Of a stretch of 64,000 nt of DNA, positions 12,245-22,420 are shown piece after piece (position 1 is the first letter of the stretch; each line of letters opens with the position of its first letter). Location: assembly GCA_027625915.1 (NCBI GenBank), contig JANTQA010000032.1, forward strand, positions 62,001 to 126,000, in the 5' to 3' direction. The notes under the pieces were generated by a model. That model saw only the letters and a list, made by a program, of their open reading frames with translations. It did no database searches and had not been told where the DNA came from. The stretch comes from Anaeramoeba flamelloides. Its lineage: Eukaryota; Metamonada; Anaeramoebidae. The position numbers and the translations under genes are program-made.

Positions 12245-14809
12245 TAAAGCTTAAGTAGTATAAAAGATTTATAATTTTTTTCCTTCGTCCAATAATCATT
12301 AACACTGTTTCTGAAACATAATTAAAGAATTAACAAATTTTTATAAGTTTGATAAAAAAAAGAAATATTTTGTTTAGAGCTTGATAAATTAAGAATAATC
12401 CTAAATAAGATCTGATGTTATTTAGAAGAATAAAATTTAATTCACTTGTCTTAGTTTATTATAAAATAATTTCATAAACAGACAATTCCAAGTTTTATTA
12501 ACAATTGAATATCGAGTGACACTTTGTAAATGTTTTTTTTTGATCTTGATGTGTGTTTTCTTTTGTTTCAAGATAATTTTAAAATCTAAAACATTTAAAT
12601 ACAATCAAAATTTTATGTTCGTTGAGTGTTGTAATAGTTTATTGTAACTCAAAAAAAATTAAATGCTGCATAAATAAATGACAGTTGAAAATACCACAAT
12701 TATTAGATTAATTAGAATTTTGGATTAAAACCATTTCTTAATCAAAATTTTTACAATCTTGGCACATAACAAAGTTAAAGTAAAATAACTTTTGTATACC
12801 CATTCTGGAAATGTTATTCCACTTATTTTTCAATTATTATAATACCCTCGCCATATTTTCTATAATAATTGAAAATAAAATAGAGAGATCTTTTTGTTAT
12901 GTAATACTGGTTTTGGTGTAATTGAGAGATACTTTTAGGAATTTTTTTTCAGAAAAAAACAATTATTTTTTCAATTTTGAAAGTATCAAATACTGGGGGC
13001 AGGTAATTTTCCTTAAAAGAAATTCTTTATAGTGTTATTTTGTTTAGAAAAAGACTAGTAACTTTTTTATATTTTAGTTTCTCTCTTCAAAATTGTTTGT
13101 TACTTTTTGTATACCAAATAAGACTTTTTTATGTAAAAAGAGACAGGTTGGGGTGAGTAAATTAGAAAATGTTAAAATGTTTTGTCTCAATATTTGAAGA
13201 TAAAAATATATTTCAAGAAATTTCAAAATCGAAATCATTTTTTTATTTTCTTAAATTTTTTAATTTTTATTTATTGTTTTAATAGTGGAATTCAGTCCTT
13301 AAAAATTCTTTGTTTTTGGTTTTCCAAGATCGGAAGTCACCTAGGGAAATTTTTTAGTCTATTGTTCTTGATAAAGTAAAGGTTATTGTCAAGAAATCAT
13401 ATTTATTTCTATTGGGATTTTCTTTGATCAACAATTGGAGATCAAAATGAACATTGTTGTTATTCCCAATAGTTACCAAGAAATTGGGTTTTGAATTTTT
13501 AAGAAAATCTATTGATCTATTAGTTTTTTTTTAAGACTGGTATCAGATATTTTTGGATGTTATTATTCTAAATATTCTGTTTTTTTATTTATCTTTCAAA
13601 GGTCAATTATAAAAAATAATTGATATTTGAAAAAACAAATTAATCTGCTTTGACTGAAATAAAGTTTATCTCCATTCATACCGGGATTTGCCTTTATTTC
13701 AACAAGTTTATAAAACCCGATAGAAAATGATATCAATTAACTAATAAATATATTTTATAATTTCATTTTAATCCAGATTTTAATGTTAATAAAAGGTCAA
13801 AAAAAAATCCAAAGATAAACTAGCTATAATTTTATTATTATTTTGATTTTGGAAAAAAAATAATTTTAAAGATTTTTTTCATTGTAATATAATAAGGATT
13901 ATTAGCAATATTAGAATTTTAATAACAAATCAACAAATTAGTGATTAACTTATATTTTCACACTGGTGTAGATTATCATTAATTTCTGTTTTTTGCCTAA
14001 AGAATCTGAAATATTTCTAATAATATCAAATTAAAAAACTCACAATAATGTACAAATTCTTGATACTCAAAAAAAAAAATATTATAATAAATTGAAAAAT
14101 ATTTTTAGTTTTAAATAATGCTAAAAAAACAACTTAAAAGGTCAATAAACATTAAAGAATATGAACAAATAATAATCTGATGCTTGTTTATTTAAATTTC
14201 TTGTAACAGAATAAAATTCTAACTAAAATTTTTGAGTTTGTACCGTTTTTTTCAAGAATAATTGTTAAATTCATTAGAACCATTTTTATTAGTGATAAAA
14301 TAAGAAATTTACGATATTCGGCCAAACTCTCTATAATCTTAATTTTCTCATAAAAAAAATCATTTTCGCTAATTTGAATAATAAATTAAGAAATAAAAAG
14401 GATAAATAAAAGATATTTAAAGATAAAGAATACAAAAAATAAATCGGTTTTAAAATTAATTTCAAAAATAAATTAATTATTATTCTTATTATTATTAATA
14501 TTATTATTTTTTTCGCAAAAGAATTTGAATATTTAATTATATAACTCTACTAGAATATATACGTATGCGTATATGTATAGATCTAGCTATTTAGATAGAT
14601 AAATGTAGCTCTTTTAATCGTATAATCCATTTGAAATAACGATTTGAATAAAAATCAAAAAATAAATATCAATAAAAATAAAAAGAAATAAAAATGAAAA
14701 AATTAGAAATATGAATAGGGGATATGAATTTGTCAAAAAATATATTAAAAAAAAATCAAGAAAGAGAAGATTAAATAAAAATAAAAATAAATATAAAATG
14801 GGAAATTCA
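12245..14809. other. intergenic, no gene seen
   Basis: AT-rich sequence separating two minus-strand genes. I see no RNA gene or credible ORF. It includes one copy of a dispersed repeat at 13670-13860. Confidence 0.5.
13670..13860. repeat. dispersed repeat, pair with 40965-41165
   Basis: It shares ordered blocks with the later copy: GGATTTGCC, AATGATAT plus AACTAAT, TTTAATCCAGATTTTAAT, and AAAGATAAA. The family and termini are unknown. Confidence 0.5.
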
Positions 14810-16711
14810 TTAAAAAATAGTACAGCCCTCTTTTTTTTCCCATTTGTCATCATAATATGTTTTGTATCCACGATAATTGAGATCGATTGAAGTCAATTCA
14901 TATCTATTATATTTTTTAACCTTTTCATTTTTTTGTTTTAATTGTTCGTTCACAGGGTATTCAAAAAATTTATAGTGGGTCTCTTGATTTAAGGCTTGCT
15001 CCCATTCTTCTTTATGAAAAAAGGAATAAAAGTCAAATGAATTTTTTACTCTTTTCAAAACATTTTTCTCGATGTTTTGATGGCAGCCATAAATATAGGA
15101 CATTATCCATCTCATTTCATGAGTTGACATTAAAGTGTAGTCCTTTATTCTGTTGTCATGGTCTCTTTTTTCTACCAAAATTTTTTTAAAATAATCCGAT
15201 CGCGCTAATAGCACAACCCTGTGTGCACTCACGTATTCTCGGTTTGATAATAAAATGGAAAAATTCTTTCTTTCGTCTGGTTGGTTATATAGTCTGCTGA
15301 AGATTGTTTTGATTGAGTAGTTGCGATTGATTTGATTGATATCAAATTTCGTTAAAAGTGTTTGCAATAATTTTGGTGAATCGATTTGATCGTAATAAAC
15401 CCATTTCATTAATTCTTTAATTTCTTGCTTGTGGCATTCTTCCAAAATTTGTTTGATGTCATCGATTTGGTTATCTAATAGTCTTGCCTGCACCAATTTT
15501 GAATGGAACCCAATCTTTTTGATCGTACAATCTGTGCATTTGTTCTTTGATTTACTTTTCCAGAGGTTAAACATATCCTTCCTGATGGGATCATGTTCAA
15601 TTAAAAGATAGGCGCCGGATTCTGCAACGCACGTTATCTTTTTAATATAGCCGAAGGTCGGCATTGTGCATCTTAATTCATATGCGGCATTGTAATGGTT
15701 CACGAGATAGTCTATTTTGATGTTACTTCCAAGATAATAGAATTTCCCATTCTGGAGGCCGGCAATCGCATATTTGGGGCCTGTCCCGATCGCGACGACC
15801 TTATGCCCTGCTAGCTGTGGTACCTTCGTGAATGTTTGATAGAATTGATTCGATCCATTCATCTCCTTTGCGCCACAGCTGAACAATTCGCCCTGGGTTG
15901 TTAAAATGAAGCTTGACGACTTTGTTGATACAACGTCCCTGATCGATCGTGTGTGCTCAAAGGTGACCATTTTGGGTATCTGTGTCCTCACCTTTTGATT
16001 GCTGCCCCACCCCTGTCGCCCCTCCCTGTGTACCTGCCTTCTTTGATCCTGTCGGTACTTGGGATCAATGCCCAATTGGTTCGAGTGGTTCATGCCGAAT
16101 CCCCTGAGCTCGTGGTTTTCGGTCAGGTAAAAGGCATGCGCGGAAAAGGTGCTTGCGTAGATGGCCTTGACACGCTGGGCAATGAGCTGCGGAACAGCTT
16201 GATCGTCTTCGGTATATTCGAGGCCCAGCGAAACACCAGAGCCGCAGACATACAGTGAGCTGTTCTCCAGCAGAAACAGGGACGAGATGGCGCCGCAGGC
16301 TATCGCAACAACAACCTGATCCTCAAAGAACCCCATTTCCTGTGGATCGTCGCACCTCTCAAAGGCACCGTGGCCCAGCTGGCCATACTCGTAGCCTTTT
16401 TCATTCTCGTCCTTTCCGTCAATGGACCACGAGTAGACCCTTCCTTCCTCAGTTAGAGCCAGGTAATGGTAAACACCACACGCAATGTCCTTGATCTTTT
16501 CATCAAACTCTTGTTTTGTTTTTTGAGATCCAGAGCAAACATAGACCTCGCCTTCATCGTTTAACAAAACAGTGTACCCAAGGCTTCGAATCACTTTCTT
16601 CCACTCGTATTTGATATATTTTGTTTCATGTACTTGCTCAACTTTTGTTGTTTTTTTTTTTAGTCCGAGTTGTTGATCGACATTGCTTCCCAAAACATAA
16701 ACGTTATCCAT
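14810..16711 (-). CDS. RCC1-BTB protein with C-terminal CaaX-like box
   Basis: A single exon of 633 residues. Residues 1 to about 385 are divergent RCC1 repeats (VYVLGSNVDQQLGL, YGQLGHG, MNHSNQLGI, FYYLGSN) forming a seven-bladed propeller. Residues about 390-470 form a degenerate BTB-like segment (TDCTIKKIGFHSKLVQARL). Residues about 480-575 form a better BTB/POZ domain containing FSILLSNREYVSAHRVVLLARSDYFKKIL, quoted here in parts: FSILLSNREY and AHRVVLLARSDYF. This arrangement is the common RCC1-BTB type of Anaeramoebae. BTB predicts dimerisation or Cullin-3 binding, and RCC1 predicts a protein or GTPase partner. The chain ends GCTIF then TAA, giving a CaaX-type tetrapeptide (C-T-I-F) that would predict prenylation and membrane tethering. 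Base composition is odd: the propeller-coding part (about 15600-16560) is close to 50% GC, while the BTB part is AT-rich like the surroundings. Confidence 0.9.
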   Translation of the reverse strand: MDNVYVLGSNVDQQLGLKKKTTKVEQVHETKYIKYEWKKVIRSLGYTVLLNDEGEVYVCSGSQKTKQEFDEKIKDIACGVYHYLALTEEGRVYSWSIDGKDENEKGYEYGQLGHGAFERCDDPQEMGFFEDQVVVAIACGAISSLFLLENSSLYVCGSGVSLGLEYTEDDQAVPQLIAQRVKAIYASTFSAHAFYLTENHELRGFGMNHSNQLGIDPKYRQDQRRQVHREGRQGWGSNQKVRTQIPKMVTFEHTRSIRDVVSTKSSSFILTTQGELFSCGAKEMNGSNQFYQTFTKVPQLAGHKVVAIGTGPKYAIAGLQNGKFYYLGSNIKIDYLVNHYNAAYELRCTMPTFGYIKKITCVAESGAYLLIEHDPIRKDMFNLWKSKSKNKCTDCTIKKIGFHSKLVQARLLDNQIDDIKQILEECHKQEIKELMKWVYYDQIDSPKLLQTLLTKFDINQINRNYSIKTIFSRLYNQPDERKNFSILLSNREYVSAHRVVLLARSDYFKKILVEKRDHDNRIKDYTLMSTHEMRWIMSYIYGCHQNIEKNVLKRVKNSFDFYSFFHKEEWEQALNQETHYKFFEYPVNEQLKQKNEKVKKYNRYELTSIDLNYRGYKTYYDDKWEKKEGCTIF

Positions 16712-17444
16712 TTTTGTGTGGATTCTTTTTCAAATTGTATTGTTTATCAAAAAAAAAAATTTTGTTTAAATTATTAATTTGGTCGTGTTGTTATGAAGAA
16801 AAATGGAAAATTTTTTAAATTGTTTTTTTGTTGAAAATATTTTGGAAACTGTTAAACTCTTTTTTTTGAGAGTGCCCATCTTTTTTAGAAAATTATTTCC
16901 CAAGATTCCTTATTTTTTTCTTCTATTTTTTATTGTTTTAAAATTTGGTGGTTGACATTTAAAACCCAAGACACAAATGCCAACCAATTCGAAACTATCC
17001 TTGTTCATACTTTGAAACAATTAATTTAGAAGATAAAAAAATAAATCATTTGGTTTTGTGTTGCTTTACTCTATTGTTGTGGTCTTTTATTAGTCTCTCT
17101 TTTAGTCTTCTTGGATAAAACTTTTTTCACACAAAAATAAAATTGAACTTGAATTATTTAAGGTTTACTCTTTCTGAAGAAATAAAAAAGATTGTCTTAT
17201 GTAGGTTTGTTATTTTGGTTCTTAGCTAATTGATTTTTGACATACTATTAATTGTGATATTGGTATTGAAATTCCCAAAAGGAATAATTTTCACTTTGTT
17301 TTTACAATTTCCTTTTAGAGATAAAAGTCACGAGAGCCTCAAATTGTAACCTTAGCTTACTTCTTTGAGAACTGTACTTATAAAAAGATATATATGGAAA
17401 ATGAAGTCAATTTTTTCCCATTTAGAATTCAGATACCAGTAGTA
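16712..17444. other. intergenic, upstream of RCC1-BTB
   Basis: No gene or RNA is visible. It presumably holds the RCC1-BTB promoter, but I can identify no specific site. Confidence 0.4.
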
Positions 17445-17923
17445 TTGTGGTGTAACTAACCCGTGCTTTTTATGCTAACCCATTACTAAAATTTAACTCA
17501 TGCAAAAAATATTGGATGACTCTAGAAATAAAAGAAAGAAATTAATGGGATGAAAACGGTATATAAACAAGAAATAGGGTTCTTTAAATAAATTTTTAAA
17601 AACGAATTATGAAGATACTGGGAGATTAAAATGTAATTTTTTGACAAAAAAATGAACAAAATTTAATTTTTTGAATTTTTATAAAAAAATCATTTAATCT
17701 CAAAAATTTTGTAAATATTATGAAATTTTTGAAACAAAATCATTAAATATTATTGTACCATTTCTATTAATCAAAGATCTAACCTCTAAAGTCAATTTGG
17801 ATCTGAACCAAGAATCTATAAGTGATTTCTAGTCCTTCCAACACCCAAGTTTGAAAAAAAAAAACATGAGTTAAATTTTCGTAATGGGTTAAAGGTTGTT
17901 AACATGGGTTAGTTACACCACTG
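17445..17923. mobile_element. TIR element (GTGGTGTAACTAACCC ends)
   Basis: The ends GTGGTGTAACTAACCC (left) and GGGTTAGTTACACCAC (right) are perfect complements. Further complementary blocks lie inside (TAACCCATTAC, TTTAACTCATG). TA flanks each side (17443-17444 and 17924-17925). About 479 bp with no ORF, so a non-autonomous DNA transposon of Tc1/mariner-like target preference. Confidence 0.75.
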
Positions 17924-18477
17924 TATTTTAAAAAGCAATTTTTTTATTTATTTAAGATCAGAATTAAATTACCTAAGGCTAGTGAGTTACCAAAAACTTT
18001 ACAAATAGTATTTGGTTTTTGGGTTGTCAATTGAAATTTTAATTTAGAGATTGTTTTATTTAAACTTTTGAAAAAAAATGATTTTGTTTTTCTGAAATTG
18101 AGTAATAGTGAAAAGAGTGGTCAGGATGAATTTTATTATTCTTTGGTATTCAAAAATAATCATAAATATGGGTTAGTAACAAAAAAAACTTTTTTTTTAT
18201 TTAAACAAGTATTCCATGTTTAGATGAAATTTTTGAAAATTGTTTTTATAGACATAAATAAGACAACCATCCTTTTATCGAATTCATGGTGAATGTACAA
18301 ATCAATAACATTTTTTTCAAACAAAATTTCCTTTTTGAAAAAACGATAAATTAATTTTTTGATTAAAATGTCTTTAATGACCAATCTTATATATATTTTT
18401 TCCAAAAAATAGATGTGCACCGATTTCAAGTTTAATTTAGTTTAACAAAAGAAAAAGAACAGTGAAAAATATAGTTT

Positions 18478-19002
18478 AACATTTTTAAAAAAATATCTGG
18501 TCTGAAAATAAGAAGTAATACAATTTATAATGACTAATATTATGATGATTGCTGTGTAATTGCTGAATACTTTTATTATCAAAACCTTATTATTTTATTA
18601 ACCAATTTTTTAGGAACTCAGTAATAAAACGATCTAAATTTCATCAAAGTGTGTTCATCTTTAGAATACATATTTAAATTTCTTGATTGCCAAATTAGAT
18701 CTACATATTATGGAATTAAAAACAATAGAGTTTTATGTAGTTATTCTACAGATAAGGAAAATGATAATTTTTAATCCTTTTTTTTTTTTTTTGATTTGTT
18801 GAATATTGTTTTAGACAAGTGTAATTTAATTAATCATCATAATAATGAACGAATAGTTATATTTTTTAAAAAATTGATTCTTAAATAAAAGAAATCACAC
18901 AGGAATCGATTTAAAATCAAAGAATTATAAAATTATTGTAATAATATTTACAATTAAAAATCTTACCTGTTATTATTTTCATACGAGATATTTTTTCAAC
19001 TC
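18478..19002 (+). mobile_element. MITE family A, diverged copy
   Basis: Same order of blocks as the 20017-20502 copy: a left end resembling AAATACCGG / GAAAA, then CAGTAATAAA and TTCATCAAAGTGTG, TAGAATAC, GGAAAATGATAATTTTTA, GACAAGTGTAATTTAATTAA, GATTCTTAAA, and a right end AATTAAAAATCTTACCTG followed by a GATATTTTTTCAACT terminus. Confidence 0.65.
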
Positions 19003-19102
19003 TATATCAAGAAAAAAGATACCATAAAATAGAAAAAATCAAACAAAAAAAATTAATTTATTGTTGATTTCACATAAAAAAAATATTCTACAAATACCAA
19101 TA

Positions 19103-19299
19103 CAGTCAGTTTCACTTTTAAGACACAGACTTTCAACGGAATTTAAGGCACAAAAAAAATCCCAAATTAAGGCACACAATTCAAATTCTAGTAAAAATAA
19201 ATTGTAAAAAAAAAATTCCAAATTTTGTGCCTTAATTTGAGATTTTTTTTGTGCCTTAAATTTCGTTGAAAGTTTGTGTCTTAAAAGTGAAACTGACTG
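19103..19299. mobile_element. 197-bp palindromic MITE
   Basis: The ends CAGTCAGTTTCACTTTTAAG and CTTAAAAGTGAAACTGACTG are perfect complements, and complementarity continues to TTAAGGCACA near the centre. Nearly the whole element is a hairpin. It is flanked by TA on both sides. No coding capacity. Confidence 0.85.
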
Positions 19300-19920
19300 T
19301 AATGATAAATTAATTACTCCAATAATCTAAAAACCGATTTAAATTCAATCTAGACTAACCATTTAAAGTTTTTAATTTTTTCGGAAAATAAAGATTTTTT
19401 TTGGCAATAATAAAACAACTAAAATTACATAAATAACTTATTAATTCTCCCAAATTAAAAAAAAATCACTTAATGATTCTTTATTATAATTATTTTAATT
19501 CAGATTCATGTATCATATCTCTTAATCAAGGGAGATTTTCATTTGAAAAAATTTGTCAGGAAAAAATTGTAAAATATTTTTTTGACCAACCAAGAAGGAA
19601 TTTTCAACAAAAAGGTACATTTCAAAAGTTAATATACCAGAAAAAAAAATTTTTTAGAGTAGAACAGTTATTATAAACATTTTGAGAAAAAATAGTAGTT
19701 TTTTTTTAATACAGGATTTGTTTCCAAAAAGATATCAAACAACAAAAAACTTACGGCACAATACTTGTCAAATTTATTAAAATACAAAACTGATGGACAA
19801 ATAAAATTACAATGAGTGACCAAAAAAAAAAAAAAAATCAATAAAAATGAGAAGTCATAGTTTCAAATGAATTTATAATTAATATTTATTGTTTTCTGGT
19901 ATCTATTAATTTTTCAAATA

Positions 19921-19977
19921 CACAAACTCACACACATACACATTCACGCACACGCACACACGCACACACACACACAC

Positions 19978-20016
<39 letters not shown>
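19921..20016. repeat. compound microsatellite (CA)n-(TA)n
   Basis: Imperfect CA-rich repeats pass into a pure TA run that ends exactly where MITE family A begins. TA units resume on the other side of the MITE (20503-20511), so the element inserted into the microsatellite. Confidence 0.9.
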
Positions 20017-20019
<3 letters not shown>

Positions 20020-20502
20020 GGGAAAAAAATACCGGACATGAAAAAAATCCCGGACAAGATTTTTAATTGTGAATATTAGTAAAATTTTTGTATAATTTCA
20101 ATCAAATCCTTATTATAAATAACCAATTTTATTATGAGATTAGTAATAAACCTACCTAAAGTTCATCAAAGTAAGGTGTCTCTAGAATACTCGAGTAATT
20201 GTTTGATAGCTAATGTTGATCAACTTTTTTTGAAAAACAATCCAGTTTTATAGAGGTTTACTAGAGTTTGGAAAATGATAATTTTTATTCTTGTTTTTTG
20301 ATTGATTGAATGGTGTTTTGAACAAGTGTGATTTCATCAATCATCATTCTAATAAGTGGGGGAGTTATAATTGAAAAAGTTCGATTCTTAAAAAAAGGAA
20401 TTTGATTGTAAATAAATGAAATTACACAATAATTTTACTAATATTCACAATTAAAAATCTTGTCCGGGATTTTTTTCATGTCCGGTATTTTTTTCACTAC
20501 TC
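20017..20502 (+). mobile_element. MITE family A, best-preserved copy
   Basis: Long terminal inverted repeats of about 60 bp. The left end reads AAAAAAATACCGGACATG then AAAAAAATCCCGGACAAG, and the right end carries CTTGTCCGGGATTTTTTTCA and CATGTCCGGTATTTTTTT. The interior shows no transposase. TA flanks follow the Tc1/mariner pattern. Homologous to 53134-53632 (opposite orientation), 18478-19002 and 2933-3410. Confidence 0.85.
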
Positions 20503-20511
20503 TATATATAT

Positions 20512-22124
20512 ATTAATATAACTGAAAGTGTATAATTTTTGTATTCTATGAACTATACAACAAATCAAAATTTTAACTTTTTATTTTAATCAATTCACAC
20601 TTCAAAATGTTACTTTCTTAAAGAAAAAATAAAATAAAAATGATATTTATTTTTAAAGATCATGTCCTAACCCAAATTCAAAGAACCAAAAATAAATAAA
20701 AAATAAAAATAAATTAAATTTAATTTTTTATTTTGCAATGATATTTTTTCAAATAATTTCTTTTACCCTTTTCTTCCCAATTGAAATTAGAAAGTCTCAA
20801 AATTAAATGTTAAATTGATACATTTAGGGGAAAAACTGATTTAAATTATAGATTCCTAAAAAAGGATTAAACCTTTCAAATATCAATGTTTCCCCTCTTT
20901 AGACAATTTTTAAAGAAATTCCGAGGTACAGCCAAATCTAAAACTTTACATAATACAAGCCATGTGAATATCAAACACCTTTAAATATTTCTTGAAATTT
21001 TACTCTATTTGATAAAACAAAAAATATTTAAAAGTAGAGGCATTTCATGAAATTGAAGATATATTTTACCATTGATAATCAAAAAGTGTACTTATTAATT
21101 ATTTCAAAGATTTTAAGAACTTTTACTATTTAAAAAAAATGTAAAACAGAAAAAAAATGCCCAATATGGTTTTTCATAAGAAAAATTTCAAAAAATTAAA
21201 AAAGATCAATCAATTGAAAGAAAAATTAAAATTAAACACAAAGATTAGTTCATGACACTACTGTTAATAACAAAATAAAAAGCTCAATATTTTCATTCAG
21301 CCTTCCAAAAAAAAACTAAAAACGTTTTAAGAATTAATATAAAACATCAAAGTTCTCCCAATTCTAAATATATAAATGATTAATTTAATTCTCTTTTCAA
21401 ATTCGAAATATTCAATGATTTGATAAAATCAATTTCTGAAAAGCTGAATGAAAATTTTATTTCCTTTATTTTACAACAAATCGTATTATCAAACAAATCA
21501 ATAAAAACAATTTAAAACATCACTTCTCAAAATCAGGTTAATTATTTTTGAGATCTCAGAAATAGTTATATTTTTCGATAAAATTTATTGAAAATCAATC
21601 AATCTAACACAAAAATATAAACAAATGGTACTATTAAAAAAAATTGTGTTGTACTTAAACATCCATTTTTGTCTTTAATCATTTTTTTTGTTTTTTAGTG
21701 AACTTATATTTTTCATTCCCAAGTTCTATAAAGTGATTCCCAATTCAAAATGTTGTTGAACTTTTTTTCCTATTTTACTTTTTTTTTGAAATGTTTAGCT
21801 TTGTTTCATATCCTCAAAATTAAAACTCTTTATAATTTTATAAATTATGTTTTTCTTTTCTGATGAGTCAAGAAATTTTTCAAAATTTCAATCAAAACAT
21901 TTCAAAAAATCTTTAGCTAATTTCATCAAATATTTCTGTTCTTTTTTCTTTTAATAAGTCCACAAGTATTTAATAAACACAATTGTAACCACAAAACCAG
22001 TGTTTGTTTTCTGTCACAAAAGCCTTAATAGTCTTTCTGGTTTCCTGATGAAAATCAGTACTTTTCTTTTTTCATTTTTTTCTATTTTCTATTGATACAA
22101 ATTATTAATTATTGATTGTTTGAA
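20512..22124. other. intergenic, upstream of SEC23
   Basis: AT-rich, no gene seen. The SEC23 promoter should lie in the last few hundred bases, which are rich in CTTTTC tracts. No defined element is recognised. Confidence 0.4.
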
Positions 22125-22383
22125 ATGGATTTTTATGAAAACGAAGACAAAAATGGGGTTCGTTATTCTTGGAATGTCTTTCCATCTTCAAAACTTGAAT
22201 TAGATCAACTTGTTGTGCCATTAGGTTCACTTTATACACCACTTAAACAAACACAAGACTTATTAACAGTAAAAATCACAAACAATTTTTCTTTACTTTT
22301 TTTTGAATCTTTCCTTTGTTCAATAGACACCTTTCTTTTGTATCGACTTAAAATCTCAACCAAATTTTTTTCTTTTTCAAAAA

Positions 22384-22420
<37 letters not shown>

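Noticed and set aside
15953-16494. Plus-strand frames of 101 and 79 codons opposite RCC1-BTB
   Set aside because: Open because the GC-rich segment has few stops; the minus frame carries clear RCC1 motifs.
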